Shown here: in pieces, positions 21,459 through 31,831 of the stretch | How positions within the stretch are numbered: the first letter of the stretch is position 1 | Layout: the number at the start of each line of letters is the position of its first letter | Source: Tupaia tana | Taxonomy: Eukaryota; Chordata; Mammalia; Scandentia; Tupaiidae | Length of the DNA: 64,000 nt | NCBI GenBank assembly: GCA_026018925.1 | Contig: JAKSZU010000003.1 | Span: 191,848,139 to 191,912,138 of the forward strand | Reading direction: 5' to 3' | Notes under the pieces: generated by a model | Seen by the model: only the letters and a program-made list of their open reading frames with translations | The model's database searches: none | What the model was told of the DNA's origin: nothing | Position numbers and translations under genes: made by a program

Positions 21459-21550
21459 ATACATTATGATTTTAAACATATAAACGGACTAGGTTACAGA
21501 AGTAGGTTCTACCACTCAGCAACTCTCAAAAAGAGTTCTTCCTCCCGCCC

Positions 21551-21783
21551 AGACGTTTTTGCTATAGGGCGTATGTACTCGCCAGACAGAGAGACAGAAA
21601 GCAAGAAATCACCCCCGGGGGGATGGCCACGCCGCAATCCCTTCTCCTCCACTCTCCTCTCGGGATCTTGGGCAGGCACGCACATGAGCCCAGAGTGAGT
21701 TTAAGACGCCAGGTCCGGGACTCGAACAGCAGTCGACTACATGGGAGTCCAGCAACATAGCCATTACGCTAACTGCTGGTCCC
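21551..21783 (-). mobile_element. SINE-B
   Basis: Flanked by diverged CTCTCAAAGAGTTCTT at about 21521-21541 and 21783-21799. Confidence 0.9.
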
Positions 21784-22057
21784 TCTCAAAGAGTTCTTTG
21801 AGAGTTTAATCAATTTGAAGAAATCTATAGAATATTAGACGTTCAATAACAAAATGTAATATCAGAAAGAAAAATAGGTGATTATAAGGAGGAAAAAAGA
21901 GTATTTATAAACCAACATATTCTCTAACCTGAAATCTCTACTTTCAGAGTCTGGAGCTGGATGTAAAAATCCCCTCTTTTGCCCTTTACCCAATTGCCCT
22001 TCAATGAACAACAAATTGTTTTTTTAATACAAAAATCAAAAACAGTACATAGTATAC

Positions 22058-22125
22058 CTTATTGAGTTCTTCTATCCTTCTGATTAGATATGGATTGCTG
22101 GAGGAATTCTCAAAGTAGACATAAT
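22058..22125 (-). CDS. MTA3: MTA3 coding exon 2 (BAH domain, residues 10-32)
   Basis: On the minus strand, TTTCTTTAATTACAG is a clean acceptor. It is followed by 68 nt encoding [17 protein letters not shown] and IEELNK, then the donor GTATAC after AAG. This is the second coding exon of the MTA family. Leu-Ile-Arg-Arg fits MTA1 or MTA3 (MTA2 has Leu-Val-Arg-Arg). The reading frame continues from exon 1 (G+AT) and into exon 3 without interruption. The exon lies in a roughly 390-bp repeat-free island between a SINE-B ending at 21783 and a nested SINE pair starting at 22190. A young same-strand SINE tail therefore sits about 65 bp upstream of the acceptor in the pre-mRNA. Confidence 0.95.
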
Positions 22126-22189
22126 CTGTAATTAAAGAAATACAGAATAACCTTTTCAACAGAAAAATTCATATTTGTCATCTATGGCT

Positions 22190-22190
22190 T

Positions 22191-22223
<33 letters not shown>

Positions 22224-22740
22224 AGAAATTTTTGCTATAGGGCGTGTGTGTTCTCCAGAGAGATGGAGAGACAGAAACAAAAAGAAATTACCTCCCAGGG
22301 CGGATGGCCATGCCACAATCCCTTCTCTTCCAGTCTCCTCTAAGAACTTTTTTTTTTTTGGTATATGACGCATGCACTCACCAGAGAGACAGAGAGATAG
22401 AAAGTGAGAAATCACCACCCTGGGGGGATGGCCATGCCACAATCCCTTCTCCTCCATTCTCCTCTCAGGATCTTGGGCACGCGCACACACACACATGCCT
22501 AGCATGAGTTTAAGCCACCAGGTCCGGGACTTGAACTGCGGTCGAACACACATGGGAGTCCAGCATTATAGCCATTACGTCAACTGCTAGACCCTCCTCT
22601 AAGGACTTTAGGAACACATGCACAAGTGCTCGGCGTGAGTTTCAAGCCACTGGGTCCAGGACTTGAACTGCAGTCGACCATGTAGGAGTCTAGCGACATA
22701 ACCATTATGTCATCTGCTGATCCCCAATCTATGGCTTTCT
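22190..22740 (-). mobile_element. SINE-B inside SINE-B, perfect outer TSD
   Basis: The outer copy is bounded by ATCTATGGCTTTCT at 22180-22193 and 22727-22740. The inner copy (about 22347-22594) is bounded by CTCCTCTAAGRACT. It sits immediately upstream of the exon 2 acceptor in pre-mRNA. Confidence 0.94.
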
Positions 22741-22773
22741 ATAGAAGGCAATTCACATTCAAAATTAAGCGTG

Positions 22774-23193
22774 TTGGCCAGCTCTGTGTAATGAGCTGCT
22801 CCAGACAAGCTGGAGGCTAAGGTTCAAATCCTGAGCCTAGTTAATTTGAGACATGCCAGTCAAGTGCATGAGTGCCCAGGATCCCAAAGGCTGGAGGAAG
22901 GGGACTGTGGCATGACTGGACTCTGTGGGAAGGTCCTCTTCTCATTTTCCCTCCCTCCGTTTCACACTTGCATACATTCTATCATACATAGGGGAAATAA
23001 TTTTTTTGAAGATTTACTTAATTTTATTTATTCATTTATTATCACTTTTTTAATTTGATCAGAGTGAGACATAGAGGGAGAGGGAGAGAGAGAGGGAAAG
23101 TGCAAAAGCAAGCCATCAGGTCCAGGACTTGAACCGTGGTTGCTTATGTGGGAGTGTCCAGTGCCTTAAACACCACGCCACCTGCTGGTCCCC
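22774..23193. mobile_element. SINE-C (+) then SINE-A (-)
   Basis: 22774-22998 C with an unusual head (CTCTGTGTAATGAGCTGC); 22999-23193 A minus. Confidence 0.78.
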
Positions 23194-23290
23194 GAGGAGC
23201 AATAATTTTTAAGATCAAAAGTAAGCATATAATTTACTCACTGGCAAAAAAATAATAATAAATTAAAAGTGCAACCTTAATATAGTCTCT

Positions 23291-23800
23291 CAGGCCAGTC
23301 AGTGACATGGTGGTTAAGACAAGTGGATCCCAAGCGGCCAACTATGTGGTTCGAGTTCTGGACCCCAAGGCTTGAAAAACACTCTGGGTGGGACCAGCAG
23401 ATGGCGTAGCAGTCACGTCACTGGACTCCCATAAGGTTAACTGAGGCTCAAATCCCACATCTGATGGCTTGAAACTCACATCGAGCCCATTTGTATACAT
23501 GCCCATGATCCCAAGAGAATGGAGACAGGATTGTGGAGTAGCCATCCCGCAGAGGGCGAATTCTCACTTTCCCTCTCACTGTGGCTGTCTCTTCCGGGTG
23601 AGTAAACACACCCTAAAGAAGAGAAAAATACTGTGGGCAGGTATTCATGGATACCCACCCAAAATCCCAACAGGAGTGAGAAATGGAGAAAGGATGGGAT
23701 TTGACCATTTCCCAGGGAAGGTGCTTTCTCATTTTCCTTTTTTCTCTTTCTCCTTATCTCAAAGAGCACACATGCCCTCTAGCAAAATTTATATCTATAT
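23291..23800 (+). mobile_element. SINE-C split by SINE-B
   Basis: C pieces 23291-23391 and 23634-23800; B at 23392-23633. The junctions AACACTCTGGG / AAATACTGTGGG are a decayed TSD. Confidence 0.82.
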
Positions 23801-24690
23801 ACTGTCTCAAGTGCTTACATATTTCCATTTCAACTAATGTTTCAGCAAGATCTCCTAGGCTTTCATCACACGCGTGATTTCTCTAATAATAAACAAAAAG
23901 GCACCTCTTCTCACTGAGTTGTCAGGGCTCACAGAACACGTGTCCTCTGTACTCTAACTGCTCCCACATCCTTCCCCTCCAGTTCAATCTGCCCTGGAGT
24001 ATGCTTCTCACATAAAACTATTGACCTAAGACAAATTCAGAGCATCTGCAAAGGCTTAACAGCCCAGCCTACATTTCAATCACCAACTTAAAAAAATAAA
24101 AGCAAAAGCCAATTAGATGAGCAGAGCAGGTAAGAGGAAGCTTGTTGACAACTAGTCCATAGCTCTACCTGTAAAGATTAGAAAAGTTAGGCCAGAATGG
24201 AGGAGGGCACTTTTTGGGACAGGACCCCCCGGGGGCTATCAGCACTTTTTTTTTTTTAATCCTTTTGCCATATTTAATCCAGATATTTAGAATCCTGTTA
24301 TAAAGAAATTGCTGCAGGTTTTCAACAGAAAGGATAAAAAATGTTTCATGTGGCCTTTCCTCCCACCCTACAGGCCCTGGAAAGAACCCACTGTGTGCGT
24401 GTTGAAAGGCTAAACAGCATGGCTAGTCTATGCTGGTGGCTCGCCCGTCTCTCTTCTCTGCAAAGTGGCCTCATTTCGCCAGGCCATTCCCACCACCATC
24501 CATCAGGAGCTGAGCTAATGAGCAGAGAAGAGCAAGTCTCACACACAAACACGCCACTTATCTGGATTATTATTTTACCAGGAAAGAGGGAGGAGGGCGT
24601 CGCGAGCAGAAAGTTTGTTTGACCTTATTTCTCTCTTCTGCAGAGGGCTGGGAAGGAGGCAGTCGGCAGAGCAAACGTCCAGGCAGAGCT
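23801..24690. other. repeat-free intron 1 next to the CpG island
   Basis: No SINE for about 0.9 kb. Contains T12 at about 24248 and a SINE-free GC-rising slope. No exon recognised. Confidence 0.6.
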
Positions 24691-25265
24691 CAACACCCCA
24701 CCTCTGGCTGTGGTGCCCTGAGCCCGCTGAGCCCCATTTTTGGGGAGCTGGACAAGAAACCGAAGGGGGAACGAGGTGCAGGGGCCTGGCCCGCAAAAAG
24801 GCCTGTCCAGCTGTGCCCCCGGCTGGGCCCCCATCGTCCCCACCCCCCACTCCCACTAAAGGTGAGGTGTGGAGGGGGTGTCCCTCATCCTCTCCAATCC
24901 CCACTGCCTGGAGCCCACGCGAGGCGAATGCCACCCTGTACGAGGCCCGACGGGCCCTACCCCCATGGGGGCTTCATGGAGGGGGCGGCTGTAATTCATA
25001 CCCGCAAGTCCAGGCCTGGCCCTGGAAACCCGGGCGGGGTGTGGGAGCGCGGGCGGGCCCCGACCACTTGCGGGCCACCGTGGGGGGAAGGGAGGAGTGG
25101 GGGCGGGGAGCCCGACACCCCCCCACACCGCGGGCCCAGCGTCCCCAGCCCGGTGCGACCTGAGCCCGGGCGCTCGCGGCTCCGGGCAGTTGGCGTGTGC
25201 TCGCCCCGAATCCCCACTCCCGAAGCCCGCTCCCAGACGGGCCGGGTCGGGCCGAGCCTTCCTAC

Positions 25266-25293
25266 CTCCGACCCGGTACATGTTGGCCGCCAT
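25266..25293 (-). CDS. MTA3: MTA3 coding exon 1 (start codon, first 9 codons)
   Basis: Read on the minus strand, an ATG in strong context (GCGGAC before, GCGG after) at 25293-25291 opens MAANMYRVG, the invariant N-terminus of the MTA1/2/3 family. After GGA G the sequence runs GTAGGAAG, a usable splice donor. The leftover G joins AT from exon 2 to make the Asp of VGDYVYF, so the phase fits. MTA proteins are subunits of the NuRD histone-deacetylase/chromatin-remodelling complex in the nucleus; this segment begins the BAH domain. The exon sits inside a CpG island and its 5'UTR runs rightward through CGG repeats. Nine residues alone cannot separate MTA1, 2 and 3; exons 2 and 3 choose MTA3. Confidence 0.95.
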
Positions 25294-25326
25294 GTCCGCC
25301 CGCCCGCCCGCGGAGCCCGAGTCGAG

Positions 25327-25398
25327 CCCCGCCCGCCGCCGCCGCCGCCTCAGCCTCAGCCTCGACCGCCGCCGCCGCCGCCGCCGCCGCCTCGCCGC
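25327..25398 (-). repeat. CGG/GCC trinucleotide repeat in the predicted MTA3 5'UTR
   Basis: Plus-strand CCG runs at about 25332-25349 and 25366-25391 are separated by a short CAGCCT triplication. On the gene strand this reads as CGG/GGC units about 35-100 nt upstream of the ATG. It is a pure-triplet tract of the kind that is length-polymorphic in other genes. Assignment to the 5'UTR assumes the start site lies further right. Confidence 0.7.
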
Positions 25399-25760
25399 GG
25401 GGGGGAGGGGAGGAGGAAGGAGGGGAGGGGACGAGGGGAGGGGACGCCGAGGGGTGGGGGCTGGTGCCCGCCCCCAGCGCCAGGCTAGCGAAGGCGAGTG
25501 GGCTGGCCCGGGGGAGGCCCGAGCGCTGCGGGGCCTGTGGGGGGTGGGGGAGGAGGAGAGGGAGCGGGGACTGGGGGGCCTTGCTGGAAGTTGAGGACCC
25601 TAAGGCCAGGGGCTATAGGGAATCCGGGTGGGAACTGGGGTCGCCGCTCCAGAGTGCCTCCTGCCCTACCCAGGGCACCTTGTCACCTGCCCACCCCGAG
25701 AGACAGGTCCTCCTTCCCTGCTACTGTCCCCGGGGAACCCCAGTACGTGTGACCTGAAGC

Positions 25761-26334
25761 ACGCGAGCGCCAGGCTCGATGCAAACTCTGAGATGCAAAT
25801 AAGTGCAGGCTGCAGGGCGCCTTCCTCCCTTCCTCATGGGGAGGCTAAGCTGCCGGCCTGAAGCCTGAGGGCCCTGAGGCCAGGAAGACCCCAGATGCTC
25901 GCACCTTCCCCAGGGTCCCGGCTGGGCCCGGGGCAGCACAAACTGGCTCCCTTCTGTGTCCACACCAGGCAGGTCTGCCATCCTTCACCCAAAACCGGGC
26001 AGTGCAGAACCATCTGGCCCATACGCGGAGGCTCTGCCCCTAGGCGGCCCTACGGCCGGCCGGCCCTATGTAAAGGGTGGGCTACCAAGTGCCAAGAGAC
26101 CTTTGAAAGAGGAAGGCTTTCTTTGTCCAGCACCCCCAAAGGAGGAGTTACTGTCAACCAGCTTGTTATTGATGGACAGTTTAACTCATTATGTGCCTAA
26201 AGCTTTCAAATGGTTATTTTCCCATGCTACAATTCTCTAGACAACCCTGGTTTACAGAGCCATCCTACCCTCACAGAAACATGACCAAGTTGGGCCTTAG
26301 GCTGACTATCCCCGAAATGAACACAAATAACTTT
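25761..26334. other. proximal upstream flank of MTA3
   Basis: Moderately GC-rich with no repeats; CGGCCGGCCGGCC at about 26051. Could hold proximal regulatory sites; none assigned. Confidence 0.5.
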
Positions 26335-26566
26335 CTTTTTCGTTTTTTTAGAGAGATTTTTGTGCACTTGCCCGAGACAGGAAGAAATCACCCCCCAGGG
26401 AGGATGCCCATGCTGCAATCCCTTCTCCTCTCGTCTCCTCTCAGGATTTTGGGCAGCCACCCACATGCAACCTGCATGAGTCTTAAGCCGGTGGCCCAGG
26501 TTGCGAACCGTAGTCAACTACGTGGCAGTCCAGCGACATAACCATTATACCATCCTCTGGTCCCAG
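26335..26566 (-). mobile_element. SINE-B, the only SINE in 23.8-28.0 kb
   Basis: GAGAGATTTTTGTGCACTTG to CCATCCTCTGGTCCC; moderately diverged. Confidence 0.85.
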
Positions 26567-26869
26567 GAATAAATTTCTCTAGAGAAGCCAGTGCATTCCA
26601 AACTACTCCCAGATGTTGCGCCATAAATATGAAGATGATCCCTCTCTGTTGTGGGCTGTTGGGAGTGTCCTGTGATGGGCAGCTCTGTGCTACTGGCTCT
26701 GGGTCTGAAGTCTTTGCAGGAGCCGGAGATGTCCCCAGAAGAGAAGGCCGTGTTTCGGTTGTCCATGATGTCATTTGTGACGGTCCCTTATCCAAATTAT
26801 TGACATGAAAAAAATAATATTCTGAATAGTTGAGGCAATATTTAAAAAGAAAAGAAAGAAAGCACCTTT
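26567..26869. other. unique stretch with an unrecognised minus-strand ORF
   Basis: Minus strand from about 26766 reads MDNRNTAFSSGDISGSCKD and continues open into the neighbouring SINE. No family recognised. It may be a retrocopy scrap or chance. Confidence 0.35.
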
Positions 26870-27010
26870 GCCTGAATTACATGACTCTGTGACCTGTTTC
26901 TTCATCTATAAAATGGGGACACTAATTTCATTTCGCAGGTGTGGTAACAATCAGTTGTGATGATATCTGAAAATGCTTTGTACAACAGAAAGTACAGAGC
27001 ATTATGCAAA
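26870..27010 (+). mobile_element. MIR SINE relic
   Basis: Core similarity to MIR: CTGTGACCTG, TTCATCTATAAAATGGGGA, then GTGATGATATCTGAAAATGCTTTG and ACAGAGCATTATGCAAAT. An ancient mammal-wide element. Confidence 0.75.
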
Positions 27011-27224
27011 TAGCAGGTGTCTGTTGCTTTTTCTTAACCCCTGAAAGCCTCAAGTTCCCAGGGGTTTTATGCCATGTGTTAAACTGTGAGCTGTTGTCAG
27101 CTCTTCTGACCCTCAGAAGAAAGCAAAAGTGTTCTCTTATGCAAGCATGCAAATGCATACCTGTTGTTTATCTTACTCTTTTTACTGAAGATCTCACCAA
27201 AAACATATTATGACATATCTGACA

Positions 27225-27370
27225 TCACTCTCTCCATTTCTGAGCTGACAAATAAATAGGCTGAATAATTCACCTGCAGTCTTACAGTCAACTTGCAGCA
27301 CCATTAGGATTATAATTCAGCCTTTTCCTCTGACCTAAAATGCTCTGAACCATAAAGCATTTCTCTGAGT
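27225..27370 (-). mobile_element. possible MIR relic, reverse orientation
   Basis: CATTTCTGAGCTGAC..AGGCTGAATAATTCACCTGCAGTCTTACAGTCA resembles the reverse complement of MIR (acagatgaggaaactgaggct...cttgcccaaggtcac). It is weakly conserved. Confidence 0.45.
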
Positions 27371-28061
27371 GAAAAAAGAAACAATAAACTGCAAAGAAAT
27401 GGATCACAAGCCTTAGGGTGCTTTCCCATTATTTTTTAGTAAATGAGCAATTCCTCTTCCTGAAGATATATCTGTAGTTTTGTTAGTTCCTTGTCTGCCT
27501 GTCTCATGTCCTTACCAGACGCTGGTGATGACTGTAGTAACCACAGTCAATGGGTGAAAGGTGCCAGGCAAACTCCCTATATCCATACCCACCTTCTCCC
27601 TTTAGGAATAGCTTATCCAGAGCCCACAAAAGACCTCAGAGACTTAGGGAGGAGAGCAGGGGATAATGATGGTGGCAAGACCTGGAATCCTCTCCTTCCT
27701 CTAGATTCCTCTGCCCCTAGTTCCCAGGCCTGTGTCCTCTGTATCAGGGGCTCAAAATCTGTCAGAATAAATGCCAGTGAATGACAGGCTCAGTATAGAG
27801 AACCAGGAGAAGAGCTGAATGCAAGGACTTTGTCTATGAAACTTTCATACACCCTAGAACCAGAGAGGTTTGCACGCCCTTAAGGGTATTCAGAAAATGT
27901 TTAAAGATCGAAAGAAACCTCCAAAGAAAGGTGGAAGTCTTCAAAGAAAACAAAGGCTCCTCTCTTTCCTAGGGCTGCATGGTGTAGATCACAGACTTGT
28001 CATCAAGCATCAAGCCGCCCAAATTTCACTCCTACTTTGGTTGTTTAAGAATTAGAGCAAA
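27371..28061. other. unique upstream stretch
   Basis: No repeat identified. A plus-strand 97-codon ORF (27491-27784) has no recognised domain. Confidence 0.4.
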
Positions 28062-28572
28062 CGAGCTAGTAGGTGGTGGGGTAGTTGAGGTGCTGGACTC
28101 CCACATGGCTGACCACAGTTTGAGTCACAGACCTAGTGGCTTGAAACTCAGGCTGGGTGCATATGTGTGTGTGTGTATGTTCAAGATGGAGAATGGAGGA
28201 GAAAGGATTGCCATGTGGCCATCCTCCCTGGGCGGTGATTTTTCACTTTCCCTCTCACTGTGTCTGTCTCTCTGTCTCCCCCTGATGAGCACACACACCT
28301 CCTGGCAAAAATCCCTAAGAAAATAAATAAATAAATACAATACAATATAAATACGTAAAGAACCATGTGTTAGGGTCAGCAGGTAGTGTGGCAGTTAAGG
28401 CACTGGGCTGGCCAACGGCGGTTCAATTCCTGGACCTAACATCTTGAAAATTATGCCGGGGGTATGTGCATGCCCCAAATCTCTGGAGATAGAGTGGAGA
28501 AGGGATTATACCATGTCATCCCTCCTCCAACCCCCCCCCCGGGGGGGTGGTCAAAAAAGAGGAAAAAAAAAA
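28062..28572 (+). mobile_element. SINE-B/C then SINE-C
   Basis: 28062-28347, and 28373-28572 with a CCCCCCCCCCGGGGGGG version of the palindrome at about 28530. Confidence 0.8.
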
Positions 28573-28582
28573 TCCAAGTGTC

Positions 28583-29445
28583 ATGGCCAGCAGGTGGCAT
28601 GGTGGTTAAGAGCACTGGACTCCCACATGGCTGAATGTGGTTTGAGTCCCAGACCTAGAAGCTTGCTTTCTTCTCACTTTCCCTTTCTTTCTCTGTCTCT
28701 CTCTCTCTTGAAAATTCTTTCTTCTTTTTTTAAAAGAATTATTCTATTTAAGTTCGTTTGTTTGTTTACTTATTTATTTAAATTTGACCAAAGAGGGATA
28801 AAGAGAGAGAGAAAGGGAACCAGCAGTTAGCGTAATGGCTATGTCGCTGGACTCCCACATAGTCGACCGCGGTTCGCGTCTCGGACCCGGTGGCTTACAA
28901 CTCACGCCGGGCGCATGTGCGTGCGTGCCCAAGATCCCGAGAGGAGAATGGAGGAGAAGGGATTGCGGCGTGACCATCCCCCCGGGAGGTGATTTCTCAC
29001 TTTCTGTCTCTATGTCTCTCTCTGTCTGTCTGGCGAGCGCACGCGCCCTATAGCGAAAAACCTCTCCAAAAAAAAAAAAAAGAGAGAGAAAGTGAGAGAG
29101 CAAGCCACCAGGTCCAGGACTTGAACCGCGGTAAGCCATGTGAGAATCCGGTGCCCTTAACCACTACACTACCTGGCCCTCCCAATTTATTTTAATAATT
29201 ATTTTATTTAACTTTATTTATTTATTTAACTTTGACTCGAGAGGGAGAAAGAGAGAGACAGAGAGACAGGGAAAATGAGGAAGTAAGCTGCCAGGTCCAA
29301 GACCTAAACCACAATCAGCCATGTGGGAGTCTAATTCCCTCAACCACCACATCACCTCCCAACTACTCTCTCTGGAAATATTAAAATGATAATAATAAAT
29401 AAGATCAAATAAAATAATTCTTAAAAAAAAAATCAAGTGTCAGTG
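28583..29445. mobile_element. four-copy SINE nest: A(+) > A(-), A(-) > B(+)
   Basis: Outer A plus: 28583-28718 and 29366-29431, with TSD ATC(C)AAGTGTCA. Inside are A minus (28719-28814 and 29083-29182) and A minus (29186-29365). Inside the first minus copy is B plus (28815-29082), bounded by AGAGAGAGAAAG. Confidence 0.88.
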
Positions 29446-29761
29446 AATGCCTGAAGGCCCAAGACCTTCTCTGTGTCAGTCTTCAGCATTTTACCGTTTG
29501 GCTGAAGAGAAGTAGATGCTGCAAGAAAGCCATAGATGAGATGGAGAGTTGATCTTTGACTCAACTTAGGGATGGAGTTGTTATACATCCAAAAAAAAAG
29601 GAAGAAGGTGATCTCCACAGTCTGAGAGCTTTGTGATATCAAACCCAGGAAAGGAGCCTAGGTGTCTAGAATGAAATTAATCTGAAACAGGAGGCCAGGT
29701 TTGGATAAGAGACTATATATCTTTGTTCCTGTTTTCTGATTTTTAAAAAAAATTTCTCTAT
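29446..29761. other. unique stretch
   Basis: No gene or repeat recognised. Confidence 0.45.
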
Positions 29762-30034
29762 GCATTTATTTATTTCTTTTGAGAGGTTTTTGCCAGAGGG
29801 CGCATGCGCTCACCAGAAAGACAGAGACAGAGAGACAGAAAGTGAGAAATCACACCCCACTCCCCCAGGGGAGACGGCCATGCCAGAATGCCTTGTCCTC
29901 CATTCTCCTCTCGGGATCTTGGGCACGCACGCACACGTGCCCAGCGTGAGTTTAAGCCACCAGGTCTGAAACTCGAACCGCGATCGACTACATGGGAGTC
30001 CAGCGACATAGCCATTACGCTAACTGCTGGTCCC
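29762..30034 (-). mobile_element. SINE-B
   Basis: Complete; head at right end reads CGCTAACTGCTGGTCCC. Confidence 0.92.
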
Positions 30035-30362
30035 AAGCGTCAGTGTTTTAATACTGCTTTAACCGCGTCTTGGTGTCTCAGCTAAGAGTACCTTAGTTCT
30101 GCCTGGAAATCCACAACAGGTACTTGCTGCTGCTGAGAACGTCTTGGATACAACTGACATTCTTGACTGCCCAGTGATGCCGTCCCTTTGCATTTGACCT
30201 GGACTTCCACTTCTGGCACGTGTTGTTCCGTAGTGCATCTCAGGTGTGTGCAATTCCTTGCTCACCCATCCTCACTGGTTCTCAGGCTGGGGTGTTGGGA
30301 AATCTCCAGGGCATCGCACTGTGCAGCGCTCTGCTCCAGTTGCAACCGCAGCCACGCAGCCA
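30035..30362. other. unique stretch between two SINE-B copies
   Basis: No gene recognised. Confidence 0.45.
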
Positions 30363-30375
30363 CCTATTTTCTGAT

Positions 30376-30641
30376 TTTTTTTTTTTTTTGAGAGGTTTTC
30401 GCTATAGGGCGCGTGCGCTCGCCAGACAGACAGAGAGAGACAGAGAGACAGAAAGCGAGAAATCACCCCCCAGGGGGGATGGCCACGCCGCAATCCCTTC
30501 TCCTCCATTCTCCTCTCGGGATCTTGGGCACGCACCCACACGCGCCCGGCGTGAGTTTTAAGCCACCGGGTCCCGGACGCGAACAGCAGTCGACTACGTG
30601 GGAGTCCAGCGACATAGCCATTACGCTAACTGCTGGCTCCC
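30376..30641 (-). mobile_element. young SINE-B with perfect 17-bp TSD
   Basis: CCTATTTTCTGATTTTT at 30363-30379 and 30641-30657. The copy is close to the family consensus and retains nearly all CpGs, so it is recent. Confidence 0.96.
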
Positions 30642-30656
30642 CTATTTTCTGATTTT

Positions 30657-31036
30657 TAATTTGACTAGAGAGACACAAATTCTTTTTAAAGAATTATTTT
30701 ATTTAGGGGGCCATCTGGTTGCATGGTGGTTAGAGGTGCTGGATTCTCACATGGCCGACTGTGGTTTGAGTCCTAGACATGGCAGCATGCTTTCTCGCTT
30801 TCCCTTTCTTTCTCTGTCTCTCTCTGGTCAAGTTAAAAATAATAATAACAAATAGAATTAAATAAATAAATAAATTATATTTTTTAAATAATTATTTTAT
30901 TTAACTTTATTTATTTATTTTAATTTGACCAGAGAGGGACACAGAGAAAGAGAGAAAGTGAGAAAGCAAGCCACCAGGTCATGGTTGGCCACGTGGAAGT
31001 CCAGTGTCCTTAACCACCATGCCACCTGCCGGTCTT
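30657..31036. mobile_element. SINE-A cluster
   Basis: Minus tail scrap 30657-30700; plus copy 30705-30890; minus copy 30891-31036. Confidence 0.82.
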
Positions 31037-31037
31037 G

Positions 31038-31580
31038 ATTTTTTTTTTTAGAAAGATTTTTGCTAAAGCGCATGTGTGCTTGCCAGAGAGAGAGAAGGAG
31101 ACAGAGAGATAGAAAGCGAGAAATCATCCCCTAGGGGGAATGACCACACCACAATCCCTTCTCTTCCATTCTCCACTTAGGATTTTGGGCTCGCATGCAC
31201 ACATGCCCAGTGTGAGTTTTTTTGGGGTTTTTTTTGAGAGGTTTTTTTGCTGTAGGGCATGTGCGTTCACCAGAAAGACAGATAGACAGAGAGACAGAAA
31301 GTGAGAAATCATCCCCCAGGGAGGGTGGTCATGCCACAATCCCTTCTCCTCCATTCTCCTCTCAGGATCTTGGGCATGCACACACAAGCGCCCAGCGTGA
31401 GTTTAAGCCACCGGGTCTGGGACTCGAACCATGGTCGACTACATGGGAGTCCAGCAACATAGCCATTACGCCATCTTCTGGTCCCACAGCGTGAGTTTTA
31501 AGCCACTGGGTCTGGTATTTGAACTGCAGTCGACTGTGTGAGTCCAGCAATGTGACCATTATGCCACTTGCTGGTCCCAA
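31038..31580 (-). mobile_element. SINE-B inside SINE-B
   Basis: Outer pieces 31038-31213 and 31487-31580; inner copy 31214-31486; CAGYGTGAGTTTT at both junctions. Confidence 0.92.
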
Positions 31581-31831
31581 GATTTTTCTTTTTTTTAACC
31601 TCCTTTTATTAATTTATTTTGTTAATTAGTGAAATTATTAAAAAAAAGAACAACCTCTTTCAGACAGTGTTAAGTCCTGGGTTTTAAAGCCAAAGAAGTA
31701 TATTCCAAGAGAAAGGTTGGCATGTGACAGACAGCAAGCCTCAAAGGAGCGCCCCTGAGAAAAAGGAAACCAGGGTTGGGAGTCCTACAGCTTCTCCTTT
31801 GGTCAATCCCCTGTGCTAAAACCATGAGAGT

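Larger units (their letters stand above)
1..25293 (-). other. MTA3: 5' part of the MTA3 transcription unit (introns 1-3)
   Basis: The gene enters at the CpG-island promoter and runs leftward off the window. Intron 1 is 22126-25265 (3.1 kb), intron 2 is 13022-22057 (9.0 kb) and intron 3 occupies at least 1-12927. All introns are packed with SINEs in both orientations. Only 190 coding nt lie here. The neighbour expected upstream of MTA3 in other mammals (KCNG3, from general knowledge of the human locus) was not seen up to position 64000. Confidence 0.88.
24690..25760 (-). promoter_or_regulatory. MTA3: CpG-island promoter of MTA3
   Basis: CpG dinucleotides and GC content rise sharply from about 24.7 kb, peak at 25.0-25.5 kb and fade near 25.76 kb. 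There are many GC-box-like CCCCGCCC/GGGCGGGG stretches and no SINE insertion. The MTA3 start codon lies inside. No TATA box is evident near the start, as expected for a CpG-island promoter. The transcription start site cannot be placed exactly. The island extends about 600 bp into intron 1. Confidence 0.85.

Noticed and set aside
24620-24645. Plus-strand polypyrimidine tract and CTGCAG as a splice acceptor of a divergent transcript
   Set aside because: No matching exon, ORF or donor. Chance match in a C/T-rich stretch.
24619-25488. 289-codon plus-strand ORF and several overlapping ORFs of 70-186 codons in the CpG island
   Set aside because: Pro/Arg/Gly-rich translations of GC-rich DNA, antisense to MTA3 exon 1, with no recognisable domain. 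Stop-poor composition explains them.
28835-29053. Recurring ORFs with peptides like MAMSLDSHVVDRGS and VPKIPRGEWRRRDC at dozens of places on both strands
   Set aside because: They are translations of SINE-B (and reverse frames of it). The repetition reflects the SINE, not a gene family.
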